Positions 41,164 through 51,853 of a stretch of DNA of 64,000 nt are shown one piece after another. The position numbers were made by a program, and so were the translations under genes. The notes below the pieces were generated by a model that was not told the origin of the DNA, ran no database searches, and saw only the letters and a program-made list of their open reading frames with translations. The DNA comes from WHSO01 sp963732875 (GTDB taxonomy: Bacteria > Pseudomonadota > Alphaproteobacteria > SMXQ01): NCBI GenBank assembly GCA_963732875.1, contig CAVTBD010000002.1:1302001-1366000 (forward strand). Direction: 5' to 3'. Position 1 is the first letter of the stretch; every line of letters starts with the position of its first letter.

Positions 41164-41198
41164 GGCGCTTTGGGCATGACGCCCATGCCCAAAGCGCC
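41164..41198. promoter_or_regulatory. Perfect 15-bp hairpin between def and rpsU
   Basis: Arms GGCGCTTTGGGCATG and CATGCCCAAAGCGCC with a 5-base loop (ACGCC). It lies in the divergent def/rpsU promoter region, has no T tract, and may be a regulatory structure or a decayed repeat. Confidence 0.5.
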
Positions 41199-41379
41199 GC
41201 TGCATATCCGACAACGCCTTGGAAAACCGGGGTTTTGCGGCCGGGCGCTCGGGCGCGCCAAGGCGCCTTTGCCCTTCACAAGCGGTAGCAGAAGTGCTAC
41301 AAGCCCCCGTTCCGGCGGGAGGCTCAGCCTTCTGTCCCAGAGAATTTTGAACCCGATCCGGAAGGAAGGTCGAAGTCCC

Positions 41380-41583
41380 GTGCAGGTTACCGTCAAGGAC
41401 AACAACGTCGATCAGGCTCTTCGCGCGCTCAAGAAGAAGATGCAGCGCGAGGGCATCTACCGCGAGATGAAGATGCGCCGCAACTACGAGAAGCCCTCGG
41501 AGAAGCGCGCCCGCGAGAAGGCGGAAGCCGTCCGCCGCTACCGCAAGCTCCTGCGCAAGCGCATGGAGCGCGAGGGCTACTAA
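41380..41583 (+). CDS. rpsU: 30S ribosomal protein S21
   Basis: 67 residues from GTG 41380 (read as MQVTVKDNNVDQALRALKKKM), with GGAAGGAAGG about 10 bases upstream. The basic helical sequence (REGIYREMKMRRNYEKPSEKRAREKAEAVRRYRKLLRKRMEREGY) is typical alphaproteobacterial S21. Divergent from def/COQ9. Followed by two GC-rich hairpins, the second a good terminator. Confidence 0.95.
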   Translation: MQVTVKDNNVDQALRALKKKMQREGIYREMKMRRNYEKPSEKRAREKAEAVRRYRKLLRKRMEREGY

Positions 41584-41598
41584 AGTCCTCGAAAGGCA

Positions 41599-41666
41599 GG
41601 CCGGCCCAAAAGGACCGGCCGCCACGGAAGCCGTCCCGCCCCGAAAGGGCCGAGGGCGGCTTTTTT
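41599..41666 (+). terminator. Intrinsic terminator(s) after rpsU
   Basis: The first hairpin is GGCCGGCCC-AAAA-GGACCGGCC (41599-41620). The second has arms GCCGTCCCGCCC and GGGCCGAGGGCGGC (41630-41660), followed by TTTTTT. Confidence 0.8.
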
Positions 41667-41837
41667 GTTGCCCGCGGGCAGCGCGGCACCCGGCCAAATC
41701 CCAGCGCTACAGTCGGCAACAGCATCGTCAAGCGGCTTAACAGCCCGTTAAGGTCGACCCGGTAGGTTCCATGGCGTATTTGCGTCGCTCCCGCCAATTT
41801 CCGTGCGAGCGGGGCCATGAGGATCGGGTAAAGCCGC

Positions 41838-44216
41838 ATGGAACAGGTCTACTACTGTCTTGTCTTCGAGCACGATTACCGCCTGGTTTTGGTAGCGGCG
41901 GCGATCTGCCTGTTCGGCAGCGCCACCACCTTCGTGATGGTCGACCGGGCGCGCGAGGCGCGTCACCGCGCCAAGTGGCTCGCCCTGCTCGCCCTATGCA
42001 GCGGCGCGACGGTATGGTCGACCCATTTCGTCGCGATGCTGGCGTTCGAGCAGGGGCTGACCATGTCCTATGCCCTTTACGCCACCCTTGGCTCGCTGCT
42101 CGCGGGGATCGTCGGCATCGGCGGCGGCTTCGCCATCGCGCTGCCCCGCGCCGGCCGGGAATGGACGGCGATCATGGCCGGGCTCGTGGCTGGAACGGGC
42201 GTGATCGTCCTGCACTACGTCGGCATGTCGGCGGTGCGCCTGCCGGGCCGGATCGCCTACGATCCGGACCTCGTCATCACCTCGGTCGCCTTCTCGCTCC
42301 TGTTCGGCGGGCTGTCGTTCTACTTTGCCTTCGCCCGCGACGGCCGGCGCAACCGCGCGCTCGCGCTCACCTGCTTCGTCCTGATGGTGGTGCTGCTGCA
42401 TTTCACCGCCATGGGCGCGGTACGCATCGAGCCCGGCCCGTGGCTGGGCGACGCGACGCCCGAACTGTCGCGCGAGACTCTCGCGACGCTGATAGCCGCG
42501 ACCACCATCGCGCTGCTCGCGGTCGGCCTCGCGGGCGCGCTGTTCGACCGCCGTCACTCGCGCGAATTGTTCGCCCTGGCCCAGCGCTTCCGCGTCCTGT
42601 CGGACAGCGCGCTGGAAGGCCTGGTGATCCATCGCGAGGGCGCCGTCCTCGACAGCAACGCGGCGGCCCGGCGCCTGCTGGCGCTCGATGGCGGGCCCGA
42701 GCCTGAATCGATCTATTCCTGGTTCGGCGGTGCGCCCCGCGCCCAGGTCGGACAATGGCTCGCCCAGACGGCCGACGCCCCGGCCGAAGTGGCGCTCGCC
42801 GGCCGCGACGGCCGCACGTTCACCGCCGAGGTATGCGGCAGCACGCTGCAGCTTCCCGACGGCTCGCCGGGGCAGGTGCTGGCGATCCGCGACGTCACGG
42901 CGCGCAAGGAGGCCGAAGCCCGGCTCGAGCACCAGGCGCTGCACGACCCGCTCACCGACCTGCCCAATCGGCGCCTGTTCGTCGAGCTTGCCGACAAGGT
43001 GCGGGCGCAGGCGGCACGCCACGGCGGCCGGTTCGCGGTGTTCATGCTCGACCTCGACAATTTCAAGACCGTAAACGACCTGCACGGCCACGGCGGCGGC
43101 GACCGGCTGCTGGTGGAACTGGCGCGACGCATCCAGGCGGACCTGCGCGATTCCGACATCGTCGCGCGGTTCGGTGGCGACGAGTTCGCCCTGGTCGCGA
43201 CCGCGCCCGAGCAGCCCCAGGATTCGATCGTGCTCGCCGAGCGCCTGCTCCGCAACATCTCCCGGCCCGTCCACCTGGACGGCAGCGAGGTCGTGGTCTC
43301 CCCCTCCGTCGGCATCGCGCTCTATCCGGGAGACGGGCAGTCCATCGAGGAGCTGGTGCGCAACGCCGACACCGCGATGTACGACGCCAAGAGCGACGGC
43401 AAGGGCACGTTCAAGTTCTTCGAGCCCGGCATGAACCGTGCGCTCGAGGCGCGCCACGCGATGGAAAAGGGCCTGCGCCAGGCGATCGCCGACGAGCGCC
43501 TGACCGTGGCCTACCAGCCGGTGATCCACGCCCGCACCCGCGCCACGGTGGGGTTCGAGGCGCTGGTGCGCTGGGACGACGAGATACTCGGCCAGGTGTC
43601 GCCCGCGCACTTCATTCCCGTCGCCGAGGAGACCGGCCTGATCGTGCCGCTCGGCGAATACGTGCTGCGTACCGCCTGCCGCGCCGCCGCCGCCTGGGAA
43701 ACGCCGGTGCGCGTCGCGGTCAACCTCTCGGCGATCCAGTTCCGCCGTGCGGGCCTCGCCGAGACCGTCGAACGGATCCTCGAGGAAACCGGCCTGCCCG
43801 GCAGCCGGCTCGACCTGGAAATCACCGAATCGATCCTGATCGACAACCGGAAGCAGGTGCTCGAGACCCTGCACGCGCTCAAGGCGCTCGGCGTGCGCAT
43901 CTCCATGGACGATTTCGGCACCGGCTTTTCGTCGCTGCGCTACCTGCAGAGCTTCCCGTTCGACAAGATCAAGATCGACCGGGGATTCATCATGGGGCTC
44001 GATGCGAACCCGCAGAGCCTGTCGATCGTGCGCGCGGTGGTGGCCATGGGCCACAGCCTCGGCATGAAGGTCGTGGCCGAGGGCGTCGAGACCGACGTCC
44101 AGGCCGAGCGCCTGCGCGACATGGATTGCGACGAGCTGCAGGGCTATCTGATCGCAAAGCCCATGTCCCATGATTTGGTCGAGGATTTCCTCGCCGAGCG
44201 CCGCCGCATCGCCTGA
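41838..44216 (+). CDS. MHYT-PAS-GGDEF-EAL c-di-GMP signalling protein
   Basis: 792 residues. Seven N-terminal TM helices contain three MHYT-type motifs (STHFVAML near 75, LHYVGMSAV near 120, LHFTAMGAV near 195), thought to bind a metal or gas such as O2/NO. A PAS-like segment covers about 250-355. A GGDEF domain (intact RFGGDEFALV near residue 445) and an EAL domain (GFEALVRW near 570; DDFGTGFSSL; KIDRGFI) follow. Both active sites look complete, so the protein could make or degrade c-di-GMP. Single gene. Confidence 0.93.
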   Translation: MEQVYYCLVFEHDYRLVLVAAAICLFGSATTFVMVDRAREARHRAKWLALLALCSGATVWSTHFVAMLAFEQGLTMSYALYATLGSLLAGIVGIGGGFAIALPRAGREWTAIMAGLVAGTGVIVLHYVGMSAVRLPGRIAYDPDLVITSVAFSLLFGGLSFYFAFARDGRRNRALALTCFVLMVVLLHFTAMGAVRIEPGPWLGDATPELSRETLATLIAATTIALLAVGLAGALFDRRHSRELFALAQRFRVLSDSALEGLVIHREGAVLDSNAAARRLLALDGGPEPESIYSWFGGAPRAQVGQWLAQTADAPAEVALAGRDGRTFTAEVCGSTLQLPDGSPGQVLAIRDVTARKEAEARLEHQALHDPLTDLPNRRLFVELADKVRAQAARHGGRFAVFMLDLDNFKTVNDLHGHGGGDRLLVELARRIQADLRDSDIVARFGGDEFALVATAPEQPQDSIVLAERLLRNISRPVHLDGSEVVVSPSVGIALYPGDGQSIEELVRNADTAMYDAKSDGKGTFKFFEPGMNRALEARHAMEKGLRQAIADERLTVAYQPVIHARTRATVGFEALVRWDDEILGQVSPAHFIPVAEETGLIVPLGEYVLRTACRAAAAWETPVRVAVNLSAIQFRRAGLAETVERILEETGLPGSRLDLEITESILIDNRKQVLETLHALKALGVRISMDDFGTGFSSLRYLQSFPFDKIKIDRGFIMGLDANPQSLSIVRAVVAMGHSLGMKVVAEGVETDVQAERLRDMDCDELQGYLIAKPMSHDLVEDFLAERRRIA

Positions 44217-44281
44217 TCCCGGATGCGCGACGGCCGGCCCCCAAGGACCGGCCGCGATGGCGTTCTTCCGGCGCGCGCCGG

Positions 44282-45673
44282 CTACAGCGCTTTCACGATG
44301 TCCTCGCACATGGCCTTGGCGTCGGCGAACAGCATCATGGTGTTGTCGCGGTAGAACAGGTCGTTGTCGACGCCGGCGTAGCCGGGCGACAGCGAGCGCT
44401 TCACGAACAGCACTGTCTTGGCCTTGTCCACGTCGAGGATCGGCATGCCGTAGATCGGGCTCTGGGGATCGTCGCGCGCGGCCGGATTGGTGACGTCGTT
44501 GGCGCCGATGATGAAGGCGACGTCGGCGGTCTGGAACGCGGAGTTGATCGCCTCGAGCTCGAACACCTCGTCGTAGGGCACATTGGCTTCCGCCAGCAGC
44601 ACGTTCATGTGGCCCGGCATGCGCCCCGCCACCGGGTGGATGGCGTAGGCGACATCGACCCCCTCGGCCTTGAGTTTGTCGGCCATCTCGCGCAGCGCGT
44701 GCTGGGCCTGGGCCACTGCCATGCCGTAGCCCGGCACGATGATGACCTTGCCCGCGTTCTTCATGATGAAGGCCGCGTCGTCGGCCGAGCCCGCCTTGAC
44801 CGGCCGGTCGCCGGTGCGCTTGGGGCCGCCCGCCGCCGCCTCGCCGCCGAAGCCGCCGAGGATGACGTTGAACAGCGAACGGTTCATGCCCTTGCACATG
44901 ATGTAGCTGAGGATCGCGCCCGAGGAGCCGACCAAGGCGCCTGTCACGATCAGCGCCGTATTCTCCAGCGTGAAGCCGATGCCGGCGGCGGCCCAGCCGG
45001 AATACGAGTTCAGCATCGAGATCACCACCGGCATGTCGGCGCCGCCGATCGGGATGATGATCAGGAAGCCGATCACGAAGGCGAGCCCGGTCATCAGCCA
45101 GAACCACTGCGGGTTCGCGTCGCGGCAGAACATCACGATCAGCGCGATCACGACCAGGCCGAGGGCCAGGTTGAGCAGGTGCTGACCCTTGAAGGTGACC
45201 GGGTTGCCGGACACGAGCCCTTGCAGCTTGGAGAACGCCACCACCGAGCCCGAGAAGGTGATCGCGCCGATGACGATGCCGAGCGACATCTCGATCCGGC
45301 TCGACACCTTGAGCACGCCCAAGGCATCGACGATGCCGTAGGCCGCCGGGTTGTAGAAGGCCGCGGCTGCGGTCAGCACCGCGGCCATGCCCACGAGGGA
45401 GTGGAACGCGGCGACCAGCTGCGGCATCGCCGCCATCTGGATGCGCCGCGCGATCACGCCGCCGATCAGCCCGCCGATCAGGATGGCGACGCCGATCTCG
45501 GGCAGCGACAGGACGCCCGGGCTCGCCAGCGTGGTGACGATGGCGATGGCCATGCCGGTCATGCCGTAGAGGTTGCCCTTGCGCGACGTGACCGGGCTCG
45601 ACAGCCCGCGCAGCGCCATGATGAACAGGACGGATGCGAGCAGGTACGCCAGCGCGGAGAGGTTCGCGGACAT
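44282..45673 (-). CDS. pntB: NAD(P) transhydrogenase subunit beta PntB
   Basis: 463 residues from ATG 45673. Eight or nine TM helices (SALAYLLASVLFIMAL; IGVAILIGGLIGGVIA; LLNLALGLVVIALIVMF) are followed by the NADP-binding dIII domain (IIVPGYGMAVAQAQH; AIHPVAGRMPGHMNVLLAEANVPYDEV; IIGANDVTNPAA; VLFVKRSLSPGYAGVDN). Couples proton import to NADPH formation from NADH. Last gene of the pntA1-pntA2-pntB operon, 2 bases after pntA2. Confidence 0.95.
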   Translation of the reverse strand: MSANLSALAYLLASVLFIMALRGLSSPVTSRKGNLYGMTGMAIAIVTTLASPGVLSLPEIGVAILIGGLIGGVIARRIQMAAMPQLVAAFHSLVGMAAVLTAAAAFYNPAAYGIVDALGVLKVSSRIEMSLGIVIGAITFSGSVVAFSKLQGLVSGNPVTFKGQHLLNLALGLVVIALIVMFCRDANPQWFWLMTGLAFVIGFLIIIPIGGADMPVVISMLNSYSGWAAAGIGFTLENTALIVTGALVGSSGAILSYIMCKGMNRSLFNVILGGFGGEAAAGGPKRTGDRPVKAGSADDAAFIMKNAGKVIIVPGYGMAVAQAQHALREMADKLKAEGVDVAYAIHPVAGRMPGHMNVLLAEANVPYDEVFELEAINSAFQTADVAFIIGANDVTNPAARDDPQSPIYGMPILDVDKAKTVLFVKRSLSPGYAGVDNDLFYRDNTMMLFADAKAMCEDIVKAL

Positions 45674-45675
45674 GG

Positions 45676-45981
45676 TTATTTCCGCTCCTTCTTCTTGTAC
45701 ATGGCAAGCATGCGCTGGGTAACCAGGAAGCCTCCGAAGATGTTGACCGAGGCGAGCGCGATGGCGATCAGGCCGAATATCTTGGAGAGGTGCAGCCCGG
45801 CGGGCCCGGCGGCGATCAGCGCGCCGACGATGATCACCGACGAGATCGCGTTGGTGACGCTCATCAGCGGCGTGTGCAGCGCGGGCGTCACCGACCACAC
45901 CACGTAATAGCCGACGAAGATCGCCAGCACGAAGATGGCGAGCCGGAAAACGAACGGATCGACGGCAGCAGCGGCTTCCAT
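45676..45981 (-). CDS. pntA2: NAD(P) transhydrogenase subunit alpha, part 2
   Basis: 101 residues with three TM helices (LAIFVLAIFVGYYVVWSV; AISSVIIVGALIAAG; IFGLIAIALASVNIFGGFLV), the membrane portion of the alpha subunit. In three-subunit enzymes like that of Rhodospirillum rubrum it is a separate gene (PntAB). The TPALHTPLMSVTNAIS signature is present. Its first base coincides with the end of pntA1. Confidence 0.94.
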   Translation of the reverse strand: MEAAAAVDPFVFRLAIFVLAIFVGYYVVWSVTPALHTPLMSVTNAISSVIIVGALIAAGPAGLHLSKIFGLIAIALASVNIFGGFLVTQRMLAMYKKKERK

Positions 45982-47117
45982 CAGGCGCCTCCCGTGAGCA
46001 GCGGGTGGACGACGGCGCCGTCGCGGGTGAGCCCGGCGCCCTTGACGATCTCGTCCTCCCAGTTGATGGCGAGCGCGCCCTTCTCCTTGTCGATCAGGGG
46101 CACGAGGAAATTGTATAGGTTGCGGGCATAGAGCAGGCTCGAGTCCTCGGCCAGCCGGCTCGGCAGATCGGCATAGCCGATCAGGGTGACGCCGTGCTTC
46201 TCGACCACCTTGCCCTTCTCGGAGAGCGGGCAGTTGCCGCCCGCCTCGACCGCGAGATCAACGATCACCGAGCCCGGCCGCATGGTCCTGACCATGTCCT
46301 CGCTCACCAGCACCGGCGCCGGACGGCCCGGGATCAGGGCGGTGGTGATGACGATGTCCTGCTTGGCGATGGTGGCGGCGATCAGCTCGGCCTGCTTGCG
46401 CTTGTAGTCGTCGGACATCTCCTTGGCGTAGCCGCCGGCGGTCTCGGCCGCCTTGGTCTCCTCGTCCTCGACCATCACGAACTTGCCGCCGAGGCTTTCG
46501 ACCTGCTCCTTGGTGGCCGGGCGCACGTCGGTCGCCGACACCACGGCGCCCATGCGGCGCGCGGTGGCGATGGCCTGCAGCCCGGCGACGCCGACGCCCA
46601 TGATGAACACGCGCGCGGGCGCGATCGTACCCGCCGCCGTCATCATCATCGGGAAGGCGCGGCGGTAGTGCGCCGCCGCTTCGAGCACCGCCTTGTAGCC
46701 GGCGAGGTTGGCCTGGGACGACAGCACGTCCATGGACTGCGCGCGCGTGATGCGCGGCACCAGCTCCATGGCGAAGGCGGTGATGCCCGCCCCGGCGTAG
46801 GCCCTGGCATCATCCTTGTTGGCCAGCGGCGCGAGCATGGCGATCAGCACCGCGCCCCGCTTCATCATGGCGATCTCGTCGGGCGCGGGGCGCTGCACCT
46901 TGAACACGATGTCGGCGGCGGCGAGCGCGGCCGTCTCGTCGGCGGCGATCTCGGCGCCCGCCTCGGCATAGGCGGAATCGCCGATACGCGCGCCCGCGCC
47001 GGCCCCCGCCTCGACCACCACGTCGAGACCCAGACCCTTGATTTTCTTGACTGTTTCCGGCGAAGCCGCGACCCGTGCCTCGCCCTCAGCGCGTTCCTTC
47101 GGGATGGCTAATTTCAT
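45981..47117 (-). CDS. pntA1: NAD(P) transhydrogenase subunit alpha, part 1
   Basis: 378 residues, soluble NAD-binding dI domain. MKLAIPKERAEGEARVA opens the alanine-dehydrogenase-like fold; ELVPRITRAQSMDVLSSQANLAGYKAV, FIMGVGVAGLQAIATARRMGA (Rossmann) and VIVDLAVEAGGNCP follow. The membrane part is encoded separately by the next gene, the usual alphaproteobacterial split. First gene of the operon. Confidence 0.95.
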   Translation of the reverse strand: MKLAIPKERAEGEARVAASPETVKKIKGLGLDVVVEAGAGAGARIGDSAYAEAGAEIAADETAALAAADIVFKVQRPAPDEIAMMKRGAVLIAMLAPLANKDDARAYAGAGITAFAMELVPRITRAQSMDVLSSQANLAGYKAVLEAAAHYRRAFPMMMTAAGTIAPARVFIMGVGVAGLQAIATARRMGAVVSATDVRPATKEQVESLGGKFVMVEDEETKAAETAGGYAKEMSDDYKRKQAELIAATIAKQDIVITTALIPGRPAPVLVSEDMVRTMRPGSVIVDLAVEAGGNCPLSEKGKVVEKHGVTLIGYADLPSRLAEDSSLLYARNLYNFLVPLIDKEKGALAINWEDEIVKGAGLTRDGAVVHPLLTGGA

Positions 47118-47289
47118 TGCGCCGGCAATCCCCCTTTATCGCTTTCGGCCGTCCCTCGACCCGGGGTCACAATGCCCAATCACCAAGCGTTTGCCAAGGT
47201 CGTTTGTCCTGGGGCGCCCGGCCACGGCCCCGATTGACGGCGTCACGGTGCAATGGGACAGTGCCGCGATTTCCGGGGGAGGTTCCGCC

Positions 47290-48102
47290 ATGCGGAATAT
47301 GAAATGGTTGCTGTTCGCGGCGCTGGTCGCCGCGGCCGTGTCCGCCGTGCCCGCGCGCGCGGCGGAGAAAGTCGTCACGATCCCGACCCGCGACGGCGTC
47401 ACGGTGAAGCTGCTCGAAAGCGCCGACGCGGGCGCGACCGCGCCGGTCGCGATCCTGCTCACCGGCGGCGACGGCAAGGTCAACCTCGACGGCTGGGACG
47501 GCAGCGGCAATCCCACCGGCAACTTCGTGATCCGCACGCGCCGCCTCTACACGGCGCAGGGGTTCGACTTCGCCGCGCCCGACGTGCCGTCGGACCGGAG
47601 CAACCTGAGCCGCTGGCGCACCAGCGAGGACCACGCCCGCGACATCGCCGCGGTCATCGCCCACATACGGACATTCTCGAGCGGTCCCGTGTTCCTGGTG
47701 GGCACCAGCCGCGGCACGATCTCGGCGGCGGGCGTCGCCGCCCATCTGAAGGCGGGCCTGATCGCCGGCATCGTGCTGACCTCCTCGGTCACGCGCGACA
47801 CCAACAAGGGCAACAAGGACAAGGTACCCGACGTCGACCTCGGCGCGATCCGCGTGCCGGTGCTGTTCGTCCACAACAAGGACGACGCCTGCTACGTATG
47901 CGTACCGGACGACATTCCCGACCTCGCGAAGAAGTTCACCGCCGCGCCCTCGGTCAGGATCGAGATGGTCGAGGGCGGCGGGCCGTGGCGCGGCGACGAA
48001 TGCGGGCCGCACCATGCCCACGGCTACCAGGGCATCGAGCGCGAGGTGGTGGCGAAGATCGCCACCTGGATGAAGACGGTGGCGGCGGGCGGGAAGCCCT
48101 GA
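47290..48102 (+). CDS. Secreted alpha/beta hydrolase
   Basis: 270 residues from ATG 47290 with GGGGGAGG upstream. A signal peptide (MRNMKWLLFAALVAAAVSAVPARA) is followed by an alpha/beta-hydrolase fold: VAILLTGGDGKVNLDG (oxyanion strand), FLVGTSRGTISAAGVA (nucleophile Ser in GTSRG), VPVLFVHNKDDACYVC (Asp) and HHAHGYQGIE (His). Four Cys cluster near the end (DDACYVC; GDECGPHH), probably disulphide-bonded in the periplasm. The substrate is unknown. Confidence 0.85.
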   Translation: MRNMKWLLFAALVAAAVSAVPARAAEKVVTIPTRDGVTVKLLESADAGATAPVAILLTGGDGKVNLDGWDGSGNPTGNFVIRTRRLYTAQGFDFAAPDVPSDRSNLSRWRTSEDHARDIAAVIAHIRTFSSGPVFLVGTSRGTISAAGVAAHLKAGLIAGIVLTSSVTRDTNKGNKDKVPDVDLGAIRVPVLFVHNKDDACYVCVPDDIPDLAKKFTAAPSVRIEMVEGGGPWRGDECGPHHAHGYQGIEREVVAKIATWMKTVAAGGKP

Positions 48103-48103
48103 T

Positions 48104-49938
48104 TCACGCCTCCAGCTCGTCGATCAGACCCGAGATCATCGCCAGGCCCCGGTTCCAGAACGCCGGGTCCGCCGCGCTCAGGCCGAACGGCTTCAGCAGC
48201 TCGCGGTGGCGCAGCATCCCGCCCGCGCGCAGCATGTCGAGGTACTTCGCCTCGAAGCCGATCGGCTTCGCCTCGTAGGTGGCGTAGAGCGAGTTCACCA
48301 GGCAGTCGCCGAACGCGTAGGCGTAGACGTAGAACGGCGAATGGATGAAGTGCGGGATGTAGGTCCAGTAGTAGCGGTAGTCGCCGTCGAGCCGGATCGC
48401 CGGGCCGAGGCTCTCGCGCTGCACCGCGAGCCAGATGTCGCAGATGGCGTCGGCCGTCAGCTCGCCCTTGTGGCGCTCGGCATGGACGCGGGTCTCGAAC
48501 TCGTAGAACGCGATCTGGCGCACCACGGTGTTGAGCATGTCCTCGACCTTGCCGGCGATCAGGGTGCGCCGGCGCGCCGGGTCGCTTCTCCTCCTGCAGC
48601 AGGCGGCGGAAGGTCAGCATCTCGCCGAACACCGAGGCGGTCTCCGCCAGCGTCAGCGGCGTCTGCGACATGAAATGGCCGCGCCCGGCCGCCAGCACCT
48701 GGTGGACGCCGTGGCCGAGCTCGTGGGCGAGCGTCATCACGTCGCGGCTCTTGCCCTGGAAGTTCATCAGGATGTAGGGGTGCGCGCTCGGCACCACGGG
48801 ATGGGAGAACGCGCCCGAATCCTTGCCCGGGCGCGACTCGGCATCGATCCAGCGCTCGTCGAAGAAGCGCCGCGCGGTGCCCGCCATGGTCGGCGAGAAC
48901 GCCTCGTAGGCGGTCAGCACCATGCGCTTGGCCTCGCCCCAGGAGATGGTGCGCTCGGCCGCCTTCGGGCAGGGGTGCGTTGCGGTCCCAGTAGTCGAGG
49001 CGCGGCTTGCCCATCCACTTCGCCTTCATGCGGTAGTAGCGGTGGCTGAGCCTGGGATACGCCTTGCGCACCGAGGAGGCGAGCGCGTCCACTACCTCGT
49101 CCTCGACGTAGTTGGACAGGTTGCGGGACGATACCGGCCGGGCGAAGCCGCGCCAGCGGTCCTCGACCTCCTTGTCCTTGGCGAGCGTATTGGTGATGAG
49201 CGCGAAGGTGCGCACGTTCTCGCCCAGCACCTTGCCGACGGCGAGCGCGGCGGCCTTGCGCACCGGGGCCTTGCGGTCCGACAGGCGCGACAGCGCCTCG
49301 GCCGAGGTGAGGCTCTTGCCCGCGACCGGGAAGCGCAGCCCCGCCATGGTCTCGTCGAACAGACGGTTCCACGCGGCCCGTCCGCTCGGGCCCTTCTCGT
49401 GGAGCAGCTTCTCCATGTCGTCGTCGAGCTCGTGGGCGCGCCACACCCGCACGTCGCGCAGCCACGGCGCGTAATGGGCGAGCTTGCGCGCGCGCAGCTT
49501 GACCGCGAGCACCTTGTCGGGCAGGCGGTTGATCTCGAGGGTGAAGAACAGGAGCTTCGCGGAGACCGCGTTCACCCGCTCGCTCGTGGTCTGGTAGAAC
49601 TGCGCCACCTTGGGATCGGTCACCGCCGCCGAATAGAGCAGCTGGGCATAGGAAATGATCTTGGACAGAAGCTCGTCGATCGCCTCGTATTCGGCGACCG
49701 CGGCGCCCAGATGCGCGCCCGACATGCGCGCGAGCCGGCCCTTGCAGCGCGCATGGAACGCGCCCGCGCGCCGGTCGGCGTCGCGCAGGTCGCGCGCCAG
49801 AACCGGCGCGTTGGGCCCCTGGTAGAGATGGTCGAGGTTCCAGCGCGGCGGGCGCGCGGCGGACGCGGGCACGCCCTTGACGGATTGGCGCCTGGCAGGC
49901 TTGGAAGTCCTGAAATCGGCCCGGGCGGATTTCGCCAT
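48104..49938 (-). CDS. pepF: M3-family oligoendopeptidase (PepF-like; frameshifted in this sequence)
   Basis: About 610 residues from ATG 49938 (MAKSARADF). Zinc oligopeptidase. The N-terminal helical part (WNLDHLYQGPNAPVLARDL; AHLGAAVAEYEAIDELLSKI) runs in one frame to about 48965, then a second frame holds ERWIDAESRPGKDSGAFSHP and the active site TLAHELGHGVH (HExGH). A third frame from about 48590 gives LNTVVRQIAFYEFETRVH and the end. Both junctions need one indel. All functional motifs survive, so the gene is probably intact in the organism. Convergent with the hydrolase and divergent from the ligase gene. Confidence 0.88.
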
Positions 49939-50029
49939 CGGTTTCTCCCTGGTGGTGACGCGCGGCGCTTGGCCGGATACGGTAGAACCCGCATTATAGG
50001 GAGCGCACCACATCGCGAAAGGGAAAGCC

Positions 50030-51842
50030 GTGAGTCCCGCCAGTGCCCACAGCCGGGGCATCGACCTCGGCCGGCAGGAAACGCTCGTGACCATGTTCCT
50101 GGCGCAGGCGGAAGCCTATGCGCGCGACGCCTTCCTGCATGCGCGCGACGATGACGGCGGCTGGTCCACCGTCACCTGGTCGGAGGCGCGCGACCACGTG
50201 CTGCGGCTCGCCGGCGCGCTGCGCGCGCTCGGCGTCCATCCCGGCGACCGGGTCATGCTGGTCGCCGAGAACCGGCCGGAATGGCTGATGGCCGAGCTCG
50301 GCATCCTCGCCGCCGGCGCCGTCGCGGTGCCGGGCTACACCACCAACACGGCCGACGACCATGTCCACGTGCTGACCGATTCCGGCGCGGTGGCCGCGAT
50401 CGTATCGACCGAGGCGCTGGCGGCCTGCCTGCTGCCCGCCGTGGCGCGCACGCGCTGCCTGCCGCAACGTCATCACCATGGAGGAGGTGGCGCGCCGACA
50501 GGCGCTGCCGGCGGAGATCCACCACTGGCAGACGCTGCTCGGCGTCACCGCGCCGGCCACGGCGCATCTCGGCAAGCGCCACGACACAGCGGCGATCATC
50601 TATACCTCCGGCACCGGCGGCGCGCCCAAGGGCGTGATGCTGTCCCACGGCGCCATCCTGAGCAATTGCGAGGGCGCCCAGGAGCTGTTCGCGCCCGTGC
50701 ACCTCAAGCTCGAGCATTTCCTCTCGTTCCTGCCGCTGAGCCATTCCTACGAGCACATGGCGGGACAGTTCCTGCCGATCTCGATCGGCGCGGAGATCTG
50801 GTACGCGGGCGGGATCGACTGCCTCGCCCAGGACATGCTGGACATGCGCCCGACCATCATGACCGCGGTGCCGCGCCTCTACGAGGTGCTGCAGGCGCGG
50901 ATCACCGCCGCGATGGCGCGCGCCAGGCCGCTCAGCCGGCGCCTGTTCGAGCGCGCGCTTGCGATCGGGCGCAAGCGGCTCACCGCGCCCGGCACGCTCA
51001 CCCTGGGCGAGCGCCTGATCGACCCACTGCTGACGCTTCTGGTGCGGCGCAAGATCCGTGCGCGCTTCGGCGGCCGGCTCCGCTTCATGGTCTCGGGCGG
51101 CGCGCCGCTCAACGTCGAGGTCGGGCGGTTCTTCCTCGCGCTCGGCGTCAAGATCCTGCAGGGCTACGGCCAGACCGAATGCTCGCCGGTGATCGCGTGC
51201 AACCCGCCCGACCGCATCCGGGTCGAAACCGTGGGGCCGGTGTTCCGCGGCCTCGAGGCGCGCCTCGACGATGACGGCGAGATCTGCGTGCGCGGCGAGG
51301 CGGTGATGCAGGGCTACTGGCGCAACGACGAGGCGACCGCCGACGCGATCCGGGACGGCTGGCTGCATACCGGCGACATCGGCGCGTTCGACGAGGACGG
51401 CTATCTCCGCATCACCGACCGCAAGAAGGACATCATCGTCAATTCCGGCGGCGACAACCTCTCGCCGCAGCGGGTCGAGGGGTTCCTGACGCTCGCGCCC
51501 GAGATCGTGCAGGCCATGGTCTACGGCGACAAGCGGCCGCACCTGGTGGCGCTGATCGTGCCCGACGAGACCGCCGCCCGGGCCTGGGCGCGCGACAATG
51601 CCCGCGACGACGCCAGCCTCGCCAACTTGGTCGCCGACAACGGCTTCCACGCCCACATCACCGAGGTGGTGAAGCGGGTCAACGCGCAGCTCTCGCCGAT
51701 CGAGCGCGTGCGCCGCTTCATCCTGGTGGCCGAACCGTTCACGGTCGACAATGGCGAGATGACGCCGACGCTCAAGCTGCGCCGCCACGTGCTGAAGGAA
51801 CGCTACGGCGCCCGCCTCGAGGCGCTCTACCGACAGGGGTGA
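50030..51842 (+). CDS. Long-chain acyl-CoA synthetase / AMP-dependent ligase (frameshifted in this sequence)
   Basis: About 603 residues from GTG 50030. Activates fatty acids to acyl-AMP then acyl-CoA. The N-terminal half (WSEARDHVLRLAGALRALGV; AENRPEWLMAELGILAAGAVAVP) is in one frame; an indel near 50465 (TRCLP/NVITMEEV) moves the rest to another. ATP motifs: IIYTSGTGGAPKGVMLSH, LSFLPLSHSYEH, GYGQTECSPV, WLHTGDIG, RKKDIIVNSGGDNLSPQRVE, and a final GEMTPTLKLRRHV with the catalytic Lys region. Close to the FadD15-like group. Confidence 0.88.
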
Positions 51843-51853
51843 AACGCCAACGA

